NCBI GenBank assembly: GCA_036583965.1
Contig: JAZBQD010000033.1
Location: forward strand, 18,995,446-19,059,445
DNA length: 64,000 bases
Source of the DNA: Prunella strophiata
Lineage: Eukaryota; Chordata; Aves; Passeriformes; Prunellidae
Reading direction: 5' to 3'
Position numbers and translations under genes: made by a program. Under the pieces are notes generated by a model. It saw only the letters and a program-made list of their open reading frames with translations. It had not been told where the DNA came from and ran no database searches. Positions 1-10,373 of the stretch are shown piece after piece (position 1 is the first letter of the stretch; every line of letters begins with the position of its first letter).

Positions 1-2285
1 TTCCCTGTCCCCTGCCCCATTCCCTGTCCCATGCCCCATTCCCCATTCCCTGTCCCATGCCCCATTCCCTGTCCTGTGTCCCCATTCCCGGGTCCCCCAT
101 GCCCCATTCCTGTCCCGTGTCCCATTCCCTGTCCCATGCCCCATTCCCTGTCCCGTGTCCCCATTCCCCATTCCCTGTCCCGTGTCCCATTCCCTGTCCC
201 ATGCCCCATTCCCGTCCCGTGTCCCCATTCCCGGGTCCCCCATGCCCCATTCCCTGTCCCGTGTCCCCATTCCCGGGTCCCCCATGCCCCATTCCCTGTC
301 CCCTGTCCCCATTCCCTGTCCCGTGTCCCATTCCCTGTCCCCTGTCCCCATTCCCTGTCCCCTGCCCCATTCCCGTCCCGTGTCCCCATTCCCGGGTCCC
401 CCATGCCCCATTCCCTGTCCCGTGTCCCCATTCCCGGGTCCCCCATGCCCCATTCCCTGTCCCCTGCCCCATTCCCTGTCCCCTGCCCCATTCCCTGTCC
501 CCTGCCCCATTCCCCATTCCCTGTCCCCTGCCCCATTCCCTGTCCATGCCCCATTCCCTGTCCCATGCCCCATTCCCCATTCCCTGTCCCCTGCCCCATT
601 CCTGTCCCGTGTCCCCATTCCCTGTCCCATGCCCCATTCCCCATTCCCTGTCCCCTGCCCCATTCCCTGTCCCATGCCCCATTCCCTGTCCTGTGTCCCC
701 ATTCCCGGGTCCCCCATGCCCCATTCCCCATTCCCCTGTCCGTGTCCCCATTCCCTGTCCTGTGTCCCCATTCCCTGTCCCGTGTCCCCATTCCCTGTCC
801 CCTGCCCCATTCCCTGTCCCGTGTCCCATTCCCTGTCCCATGCCCCATTCCCTGTCCCGTGCCCCATTCCCTGTCCCGTGTCCCCATTCCCGGGTCCCCC
901 ATGCCCCATTCCCTGTCCCGTGTCCCCATTCCCTGTCCCCTGCCCCATTCCTGTCCCGTGTCCCCATTCCTGTCCCCTGCCCCATTCCCTGTCCCATGCC
1001 CCATTCCCCATTCCCCATTCCCCATTCCCCATTCCCCATTCCCTGTCCCCTGCCCCATTCCCTGTCCCCTGCCCCATTCCCTGTCCCATGCCCCATTCCC
1101 TGTCCCGTGTCCCCATTCCCTGTCCCATGCCCCATTCCCTGTCCCCTGCCCCATTCCCTGTCCCGTGTCCCCATTCCCTGTCCCCATTCCCTGTCCCGTG
1201 TCCCCATTCCCGGGTCCCCCATGCCCCATTCCCCATTCCCTGTCCCCTGCCCCATTCCCTGTCCCGTGTCCCCATTCCCTGTCCCCTGCCCCATTCCCTG
1301 TCCCCTGCCCCATTCCCCATTCCCTGTCCCCTGCCCCATTCCCTGTCCCGTGTCCCATTCCCTGTCCCATGCCCCATTCCCCATTCCCTGTCCCGTGTCC
1401 CCATTCCCGGGTCCCCCATGCCCCATTCCCTGTCCCATGCCCCATTCCCTGTCCTGTGTCCCCATTCCCTGTCCCATGCCCCATTCCCTGTCCCGTGTCC
1501 CCATTCCCTGTCCATGCCCCATTCCCCATTCCCTGTCCCCTGCCCCATTCCCTGTCCCCTGCCCCATTCCTGTCCCGTGTCCCCATTCCCGGGTCCCCCA
1601 TGCCCCATTCCCTGTCCCCTGCCCCATTCCCTGTCCCCATTCCCTGTCCCGTGTCCCCATTCCCTGTCCCATGCCCCATTCCCCATTCCCCATTCCCCAT
1701 TCCCTGTCCCCTGCCCCTTCCCTGTCCCATGCCCCATTCCCTGTCCCCTGCCCCATTCCCCATTCCCTGTCCCATGCCCCATTCCCTGTCCTGTGTCCCC
1801 ATTCCCTGTCCCGTGCCCCATTCCCTGTCCCGTGTCCCCATTCCCGGGTCCCCCATGCCCCATTCCCTGTCCCCTGCCCCATTCCCTGTCCCGTGTCCCC
1901 ATTCCCTGTCCCATGCCCCATTCCCTGTCCCGTGTCCCCATTCCCTGTCCCGTGTCCCCATTCCCTCTCCCGTGCCCCATTCCCTGTCCCCTGCCCCATT
2001 CCCTGTCCCGTGTCCCATTCCCTGTCCCCTGCCCCATTCCCTGTCCCGTGTCCCATTCCCTGTCCCATGCCCCATTCCCTGTCCCCTGCCCCATTCCCTG
2101 TCCCCTGCCCCATTCCCTGTCCCGTGTCCCCATTCCCTGTCCCAATGCCCCATTCCCTGTCCCGTGTCCCCATTCCCGGGTCCCCCATGCCCCATTCCCT
2201 GTCCCGTGTCCCCATTCCCGGGTCCCCCATGCCCCATTCCCTGTCCCGTGTCCCCATTCCCGGGTCCCCCATGCCCCATTGGCTG
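1..2285. repeat. C-rich minisatellite, CCCCATTCCCTGTCCC family
   Basis: This is a continuous tandem array of 19-22 bp units built from CCCCATTCCCTGTCCC followed by CTG, ATG or CGTGT. A second unit type contains CCCCATTCCCGGGTCCCCC. The two types are interleaved in short higher-order blocks, and the CCCGGG type recurs in a run of three at the right end (about 2,160-2,275). One strand is almost free of G and A. No stop codon falls in any + strand frame, which creates spurious Pro-rich reading frames of about 800 codons. The array runs off the left edge of the window. It is not coding. Confidence 0.95.
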
Positions 2286-4431
2286 TCCCCAGGTGTCCCC
2301 CGAGTGTCGCAGGACCGGGCTCTGAGGGGTCCCCGCTGCCGGTGCCCCGGGCTCAGGGTACCCTGGGGTCCCTGTTCCCAGTGCCCCGGGCTCAGGGTGT
2401 GTTGGGGGTTCCCAGCGCCCAGAGCAGCCGTGTCCCAGCAGCCAGGGGCTGGCGGGACCGCGGGCAGAGGGAGATGGGTGGGCGCCCCTTCAGTGTTTCC
2501 TTGCTAGATACGAGCTGGGAGCCGCTCCCCGGCTTGCCGTGAAGACATCCACAGGAGGGATCTGCGGAGCAGGGAGAACGTGAGAGCAGACAGAGGGCAA
2601 GAGGAAAAGGGAATATTGAGGGGGAGCACTGCCAGCAGGCCTCGCCCCTCTCACCAGTCCTGGGGGTGCTGCAGCTGCAGTGCTGAGCTCCTCGGGACAG
2701 GAGGGGCCTGGAGCTCCTGCAGCGAGTTCCATGGAGGCTGCGGAGGGGACTGGAGGTTCAGTACATAACCAGCAGCACCAGGACGTCTGCACAGCCAACA
2801 GCTCCCCTCTCTGTGACCAGGGACAGGACCTGAGGGAACGGCTGGAGCTGTGTCAGGTAGGGCTAGCTTGGGTGCCAGGAAAAGGTGCTGGGGCACTGAA
2901 CAGGCTCCCCAGGGAACGGGCACAGCCCAGTGGCCCCAAAAGCTCTCCCACCTCATCCTGTGACAGAGAGGGGCCTTCCAGAACATGCTCAGAGCTGCAA
3001 GTAAAGAGCAGAGACAGACAAAACCCTCTTTTAACCAGGTTTAGACAATGTCTTTTAAAGATTTCTTCTGCCCCCCTGTTGTGGAAGAGCAGCAGCTCAG
3101 CTGTGACAGGGAGGTCCCTTTCAGCACCTGGCAGCCTCAGACCACTGCAGGAATGCCAACAGCACCGTGTGGGAGCTGCTTCCCTAGGGCTCCTAAGCAC
3201 AAACCCAACACCAGAGTGATCAAGAACTTTTGGGATCTTTTAAGCCACGTCCAAATCCCCCTGTTCTCCCTTCAGCACTCCTGCTGCCAGTGCTCTGTTG
3301 AGGGACCCAACCACTGAGGCAGGAATGGAAACTCAGGATTAGCTTCCCTTGCTGGAGGACTCCTGAGTGACTGGCTCGGAGTCTTCACTGAGAGCAATCC
3401 TCTAGCAACTCATGGAAGAGCCTTGGCGTTTGACATTCTTATAAACATCAACCTTTTTATCTTCAGTGTTTGTTGTCTGAGGAAATCCCTTCTAGTTCTT
3501 ACGCATGTATAACATCTAAAACAATTGAATTAATACCATATGAGGGTAGAGGGGTGAAAAATCACGTCCATAGCCAAAATAGTTTAGCAAAACGGTACAG
3601 CTGAGGTTTAAGGCTGCCTGTGGTGACTTTGTATTTTGTTTAAACATTGTTTAAACACTGGTGTTAATACTTCATATAGATATGTGCAGCACAGATTACA
3701 ACAGTATGTGCTGTCTGCTGTGTAATTTATGAACAATTGAACTTAATTCTTATGTTTTGAGGTTGTGAGTTATAACTAAACAGAATCTAAACTGCCAGCA
3801 AATGAAGTTTTTTTTAGATTGTTTTTTCTGGATTAAGCTGTTTTGTGGGGCTGGGGCAGACAGACCCAAAGCCAAATACTTGCACACTCAACCTCAGCAC
3901 TCAGCTCAGGCTTTATAAATTTAAGTATCTTTTATATTCTGCACATGTATAAGCTCTGCTGGGGGACAGCTTATCTGGCTAAATTCATGCTGTGTGTGGG
4001 AGGAGGACTCTGGCAACTGAGAAAGGCAGTGCTCCCTCTCAGCTCCAGGGATGCTGGAAGAAGGGAGAATGGCTGTATGACATCATGTCAGTCCATAAAA
4101 TCTCCAGGAAGCACAGCAGTCTGACTGCAAGTCTGTACTGCCCTCAAAAAACAGAGCTGAAGCTTCTTGATTTTTTTTTTTTTTTTTCTATCTTGCCCAG
4201 TGACACCAATGTCTTTGTGGGCAGTGTGGAGCTCCAGAAGTCCTGGGCTGGTGCTTCCCTGGCTCTGCAGCCCATGCTGCTTCCACAGGTGAGTACAGCC
4301 CCTGCTGTACCTGAGCTGCAAAGCCCTTTGGCTGTGCCCTTGTGGCACTGCAGAGTGAGAGTCAACCCCAGCAGAGGCAGCAGGAGGAGTAGAAAGGTAA
4401 TGGCTGTGCAAGGAGTTAGGGGATGGAGGGA
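2286..4431. other. Intergenic, no gene seen
   Basis: The left 250 bp is GC-rich single-copy sequence flanking the minisatellite, with some partly repeated GTGCCCCGGGCTCAGGGT words (about 2,340-2,400). The rest is ordinary mixed-composition sequence. I found no exon with convincing splice sites, no RNA gene and no recognised protein similarity. Confidence 0.6.
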
Positions 4432-4760
4432 AAATCACAGAACCAACAGTTCACCCAGTGCTGACACTAAACCACATCCCCAAGTGCCACATCTACACAT
4501 TCTGTCCAACACTTCCACCACCATGGCCCTGGGCAGCCTGTTCCAAAGCCTGACCTCCCTTTTGGTGAAGAAACTGTTTATAATACCCAACCTAAACTTC
4601 ACCTAGTGCAACCTGAGGGCACTTTGCCTTGTTCTGTCACTTGTTACCTGGGAGAAGAGGCTGACATCCACCTGAGCATAGCCTCCTTTCAGACAATTAC
4701 AGAAAGTGATGAGGGCCCCGAGCCTCCTTTTCTTCCACTAAACAACCCCAGGTCCCTGGG
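4432..4760 (-). mobile_element. CR1 LINE fragment, 5'-truncated
   Basis: The + strand reads the reverse complement of a CR1 3' region. It starts at an AATCACAGAACC-type end and passes through the diagnostic words CTGGGCAGCCTGTTCCAA, CACTTGTTACCTGGGAGAAG and AAACAACCCCAGGTCCCT. The element therefore lies on the minus strand with its 3' end at the left. It is diverged and contains only the terminal part of ORF2 and the 3' UTR. CR1 is the dominant LINE of birds, which supports an avian source. Confidence 0.9.
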
Positions 4761-7355
4761 GTGCAAGAATGAGTGGTGTGTCTCCCTCCCAGGGCCAGAG
4801 TTCACTCTGGAGCCTTAAAGCCAACAGCTTTATGGGGGCTGAAGGGAGGACTCACATAAAGAGTGAACCTGGAAATCCTGAGGAGCTGCCAGGGGGTCAA
4901 CATCTCCTCCAGCTGTAGGCACTGTCCTTCCCCAGAGGTCACTCCTCCCTTCTCAGGGCTCAGAGGAACCACCGAGCCGCATCCAAATCAGCGTATTGCT
5001 CACGGACACCCAGCGGCTGGGGCTCTATCCAGCAGCTGAATCACCAGAAGGGCTTTTGCAAATTACCCTTTTCAATAACTTCTACTTCACTCTGACACAT
5101 TTCGGTGTTTGCAAGGTTTACTTGGGAGATGAAACACAAGTTAATTACATTGAGTGATATGTCAGGAGGATGGGTGGATTTGCCCTCCCCTCCAGCTGGG
5201 CTGTTGTGGCCTGGCAGCAGCCACCCCACATCCTTCAGGAAGGAGACAGGATACGGCAGGAAGGCACATTTGAGCCATCAGCCTGACATTTCTTTATTGC
5301 AGTGTATTTATTTTTTTTATCATGTGCTTTGACAGCAGTCTCATAAAGTGTTATGCTCCTTCTGTAAGGTCAAAGTCTTGTGACCTTCTGTGATTTTAGA
5401 GAGAAGGAACATAATTTTCGAGGGCATGTTTATTATTTCTGTAAACAGTCTGTTTTTCATGCCAAGAGAACAGTTTTTCTGTATGTACTTAGATGACAGC
5501 TCAATTTTACTGGCTCACTTTCCTGACCAAGTGTTGCCTGCCAAATGTTTTTGATCATGTTCTGGCAAACAAACCAATATTAATAGTTGAGCTGAGCAAA
5601 TAATTGCCAGAAAACTGCTGATTTCTTTTAAATCTCTTTATTGCTTCCATAATATCTCTGAATCAAATGCAGTTTCCTCAAGTGCAATTACAATTTTAAA
5701 GCACTGTACTTTTTTATTAAAAACAAAATCACTCTCCGAAGTCACTTCCAGAACAGTTGGTTGTGACTAAGTGGGTCCTTCACATTGTGCTGCTCATGTC
5801 CCCAAGGAACGAAGTGTCCACGTTGCTCCAGCATGACTGCACATGCTTCTCAGTTCACCCTCTGGACAGACAGCTTCCACATCTGTTTTTACTGGCACAG
5901 ATTTCCATGGATGGTAGACAAGCCCACAGCCAAAACAAATCTGTTTTAAAGTCGGAACACTCCATTATTGCAATATATACCTTCAACCATTGTAGGCTTT
6001 GTAAGTGCAAAATATTTAAGTATTCATTTTAGAAAGCCAAACAGTTACACCCAAGTGAATGATAAAAACAGGTTTCTGAAATAAATGCAGTAGGTTACAC
6101 CTTCCTCTCCTGCCATGTTGGTGTGTTAACATCCTTCTGCAAGGAGGACACCTACCATGCTCAGGGGGTAGAAGAAGGTCTCAAAATTCCTCAATTCCCT
6201 CATTTGAGAAAGAATTCACTCTAGTCAAAGCTACAGACTTCCAAATTTCTTCATCAAATTTCTTCATCATTATTTTGAAGTACAGCCCCTTGAAGCTGAA
6301 AACACTCAGATCTTTTCCCATTACTTTACCTGTGATGTTGTAAAACATGGGGTGATTATTAGTTCATAATTATAAAAATTGCTTTAATGACAAGTGTGGG
6401 GAAGATAAACTATGGAAACATCTACCCTTTTGTGATAAATAACTCTCTTTGAACAACTTCTCACTTGACTTAGTAAACTGTCAGAGCTGTAAAGGCCAAA
6501 GCACAGCTTTAAGGTCTTGAAGTTAACAACTGTGAATCATATAAAGACCAAAAAGGTGAGTAAAAGGAAATTTAATACAATTGCCCATAAAAAAAGGCCA
6601 AGGAAAAAAAAAGTAGTGAGAACAAGAAAATTCTACAGAATCAGGGAAAGACTGGTAACCTGGCAGAGACACGTTTGCATATTTTTAGGAGAAACAGGAA
6701 CCACATCCACACAAAGCCAAATGAAAGGATATGAAATGGTCACTACAGAAAGCAGGATTGCACCTGCTGAACCTGTCCTGCTCTGACACCACAGCCAGTG
6801 AGCAGGGAGGGTTTCCATCCTCATATTGCTGTGTGCCAAAGGACAGGAGCTGTCACCAATATCCTGCCCAGGCTAAATCCCTCAGAAAACCTGTGGCAGT
6901 AGGGATAGTTCGTTGTTCCCAGGAAAGGTGAGAGTTCCAGCACATTGCTCAGCATTCTAGAAGATCCAGTTCCAGTGACTCTGCACACAAACCTGCTTTC
7001 ACTTGGGATCCTCTCCACACTCACAACAGCATAGTCACATCCCACTGAGGATGTGTCCAGCCCCAGGAGCAGCCTCTCCAGCTATTTTCTCCTGCTGCTG
7101 GCATTGTTTCCTTACATCTGCTGATTATCCCTCAGAGTCTTTTGTTGCCCTCCCACCACACTGATGCTCACGGCAAACAAGAGAGACATTGTACAATGCA
7201 TGATGTGCCTGCATAAACAGTGCAAATGAAAGGCTCCCAGAGAAAACCTGAATCATCTTTGTAAAGGCTGTGTTTATGCTAGAAAAGATCACTGCTATCC
7301 CCTGGGAGTGAGTAGGGTGGTAAGAAACAAAAAGTGGAATAGTGTTCAAAGCACA
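4761..7355. other. Intergenic, no gene seen
   Basis: AT-rich sequence from about 5,280 onward. Short open stretches occur in several frames, but none has a plausible start, splice sites or recognisable similarity. A purine-rich, lysine-coding stretch at about 6,517-6,680 is low-complexity sequence. I see no feature to annotate. Confidence 0.55.
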
Positions 7356-7685
7356 GAATGATGGAATCACAGAATTATTTGTGTTGGAAGGGACATTTAA
7401 AGCTCATCCAGTGCCACCCCTGCCATGGGAAGGACACCTTCCACTGTCCCAGGTGGGTCCAAGCCCCATCCAACCTGGCCTTGGGCACTTCCAGGGATCC
7501 AGGGACAGCCACAGCTTCTCTGGGCACCCTGTACCAGGGCCTCCCCATCCTCACAGGGAACAATTTCTTCTTTATATCTGGCCTAAATCTGCTTCTGACA
7601 GCTTAAAGTCATTATCCCCTGTCCTGTCACTATCTCCCCAGATAAAAAGTCCCTCTCTCCCTTAAAGCACTGAAAGGCTGCCAAA
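7356..7685 (-). mobile_element. CR1 LINE fragment, 5'-truncated
   Basis: The left edge reads GATGGAATCACAGAATTATT, the reverse complement of the CR1 3' tail. TTGGAAGGGACATTTAAAGC, GACACCTTCCACTGTCCCAG and CTTCTCTGGGCACCCTGTAC follow in the order expected for the antisense of a CR1 3' end. The element is on the minus strand and lacks its 5' part. Confidence 0.93.
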
Positions 7686-7689
7686 CCTG

Positions 7690-9850
7690 GTGCTCGTGCA
7701 AGGGAAGGACCCCGAGCAATTTGGATGAAAAAATGAAGAGAAAAGGTTAAAGGTTTCAAAGCCCACTTTATGGATTATCCCCATACAGTTATTCTTCAGT
7801 TACCTGCTTGGCTGGAATCAGGGAATGCTCAGAAAAGCTGGCTCCAAAGCACACTTTGTGCTGGAATAACATCACAGTGCAGAACACCACCACACTGAAA
7901 CCGTGGGGTTTCCAAGTGACTCCAGAGCTGCTGAGAGGAAGCTCAGGAACCTCGCAGATGAAACCCACCCTGCCCCTCGCCCTCCAGCAATCCCAGAAGC
8001 ACAGAAAGAGGGCAGAACCTTGCAAGAAGTGTTTCAGAGATGGGAGAGGAGCTGTGCACCGTGGTCCTTTGCCACACGGTGGCACGGGCTGATGTGAAAT
8101 CAGCTCCAGCCAGGAAAGGTCTGGGCAGACCTGGGGTGGCAGGCTCAGTTTCCTTCAGTGTGAGGCTCCAACTCGGACCTGCAGCATTAGAGAGACTCAT
8201 CGTGCTCCCAGCACCCAACCCCAAGTCACACTTCTGGGAAAGCAAGTCTCCCTTTCCCCTTTTCACCCCTGGCGTTTTTCTCACCAAGGAAAGCTCCTTT
8301 TCCTGGCTGTACCTGGGAGCCTGCCCCTCATGGTCAGCCTGAGTTTTCTGCTGGTTCTGGTTCATTCTCTGAAGTAAAAACTCCATAGAATTCAAAAGAC
8401 AACACTTCTGAGCATTCCAGGAGCACAGATTTCTCTGTGCCATGGTCCTGAGGGGTTGTCCCTGCTCAGCTTGTGACAGAAGCAGCCTTGCCCCCTCTGC
8501 AGCACTGCACAGGCACAAGTGTTTGTGCCGCTGCACCATGAGCCCAACCAAGGACAGGCTGTGGTGAAAACCTCAACTTTTTCCTTATTTCAGACAAGAA
8601 AGACCAAAGCCAGCATTTATTTTCATGCCTTTGTGGTTGCATCTTTACAACAAAACAAAGAGAGCTTTGTGCTTTCTTCTATGAATTTTACAAATTCTTT
8701 GTGAAGCATGCAAAAGATTGTTTATTCATGTAATTATGTAATGATAAACACAAATTTTAGGAACAGATAACATGGCGTGATCACAGCCATGCTCAGCCTT
8801 CCAAGCCCAAGCCAGCCAAACCCTAAACACATAAGAATGATAATTGATGGCAAGGCACAAATCTCACTCTGTGGGACCAAACACTTAATGTGCGCCCTGC
8901 AGTTCATTTAAAAAATGAAACTTGTTAATTTTAATAACATTTTCTCATAGGCAGACACAGGGAAACCTTATTAAAATCTTTTAGAGGAAGACAGAAGGAA
9001 GAGTCACACAATCTTTTTTATTTTTTTAGTTTATAAATCAATATTGTAGGAATATGTTATGCTGCCAAAAATCAAGACATATTTAAGACACTTCAGTACT
9101 GATGGGACTGACATATTTTAAGAAAAAAGTCCTATGTCTCCTATGCTGACAACTCTTTCAGCTTAGCAGAAAGGAGTGACAGAATTCTTTTTGGCATTTT
9201 CACAAAGTTCCCAAACCTGTCTTTACCTTTAAAATAAGTCAATTAAAAGTATGTAAACCCTGCTAGTATTTAAGTAATTTATATACTAGGGACAGTAATT
9301 CTAGGTGCTAATGTGGCTAATGAGACAGACAAATAACACTGCCAAAAGTCTGAGTACCTTGAAAACCACAACTTAGACTTGCCGAGTGTATTAGCAGGCA
9401 CTCAGTCCAAGAACACCCTGCTGACCCTCGGACAGATGTTCCAGCCCAGCTCACTGATATGTGCAGAGGTTTATGGCTCTCGCTCCTCATTTAATCAGCG
9501 GCTGTATATTCAACTCAGTATTAAAATAAACCATTATGAACCTATTCTGTTCTGTGTCCAAGACCTCAATGCCTTTCATGCCTATCAAAAATCTTCAGCT
9601 AAGCCTCTCAAAGCCCTAACCTATGTCTGTGTGGCATGTCCTCGATAAAATCCTTGCTAAGATGTGGATGGGGCAGGGGGATGAAGCTGAAACCTTCGGG
9701 GTGTCAGTGCAATCACACCTCCACCTGTAGGCACCATTCACCTGGAAAACACGATCATTTGGACATTTTCAATTAAATTCCCGACCTTTTATCACTAAAA
9801 CCCAATGGCCCACGATTAAACATTAAACCGTGACAGTAAAACGGCGTGAA
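7690..9850. other. Intergenic, no gene seen
   Basis: Unique sequence of mixed composition that becomes AT-rich after 8,560. No exon, RNA gene or repeat family was recognised. Confidence 0.5.
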
Positions 9851-9856
9851 AATATT

Positions 9857-9903
9857 CACACACACCCAAACACAGACACACAGACACCCACGCACACCCG
9901 GCC
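9857..9903. repeat. CA-rich simple repeat
   Basis: An imperfect (CA)n/(CACACC)n tract, CACACACCCAAACACAGACA and onward, sits at the left edge of the GC-rich island that follows. Confidence 0.85.
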
Positions 9904-10341
9904 CCAGACCCTCACCTGCCGCTCTCTTTTGCCGATTTCGCTCCCGCCTTCCCCGAATCCGCTCCCACTGCTCCCCCGCGTCCCTCTCGCTTCCCCAGCT
10001 CCCGCCTTTCCCGATCCCGCATGCGCGTTCCCCCGCCTTTCCCCATCCCGCTGCTCCCCGACCCCGCTTTTCCCGGTCCCCGTTGTTTCTCGATCGCGCT
10101 GTTTCCCGATCCCTCTGTTTCCCAATCCCGACCCCTCTGTTCCCGACCCCGCTTTTTCCGATCCCGACCCCTCTGTTCCCGACCCCTGCTTTTCCCGATC
10201 CCGACCCCTCTGTTCCCGACACTGCTATTCCCCGTTCCGACGCCGCCGTTCCCGGTCCTGCCTCCCCTGTCTCCGGTCCCTCCCCGTGCATGCGCAGTGG
10301 CGCGGGGCGGTGCCGGCGGAGCGGCGCGAGCGGCCCTGCAG
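9904..10341 (+). promoter_or_regulatory. CpG-rich promoter-like segment with splice donor
   Basis: The segment is strongly GC- and CpG-rich. It holds a degenerate tandem repeat of CCGACCCCTCTGTTCCCGA-like units (about 10,060-10,240), then a compact core with GTGCATGCGCAG (10,286-10,297, NRF1-like) and a GGGGCGG box. A consensus donor, CCTGCAG|GTGAGG, follows at 10,341/10,342, as expected at the end of a non-coding first exon reading rightward. The next gene on this strand is PTPDC1, so this may be a distal PTPDC1 promoter with exon 1 ending at 10,341 and the minisatellite in intron 1. That link is inferred from position only. Confidence 0.45.
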
Positions 10342-10373
10342 GTGAGGTGGGTCCGTGCCCCCGCCCCACCCCG

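Noticed and set aside
31..2542. Three overlapping + strand open frames of about 765-816 codons rich in Pro, His, Ser and Phe
   Set aside because: All three frames of the minisatellite are open simply because the unit has no stop codon. Repeat slippage shuffles the frames, and there is no start context, conserved domain or splice support.
6517..6786. Lys/Arg-rich 89-codon open frame
   Set aside because: Low-complexity A-rich sequence with no start context, splice sites or similarity.
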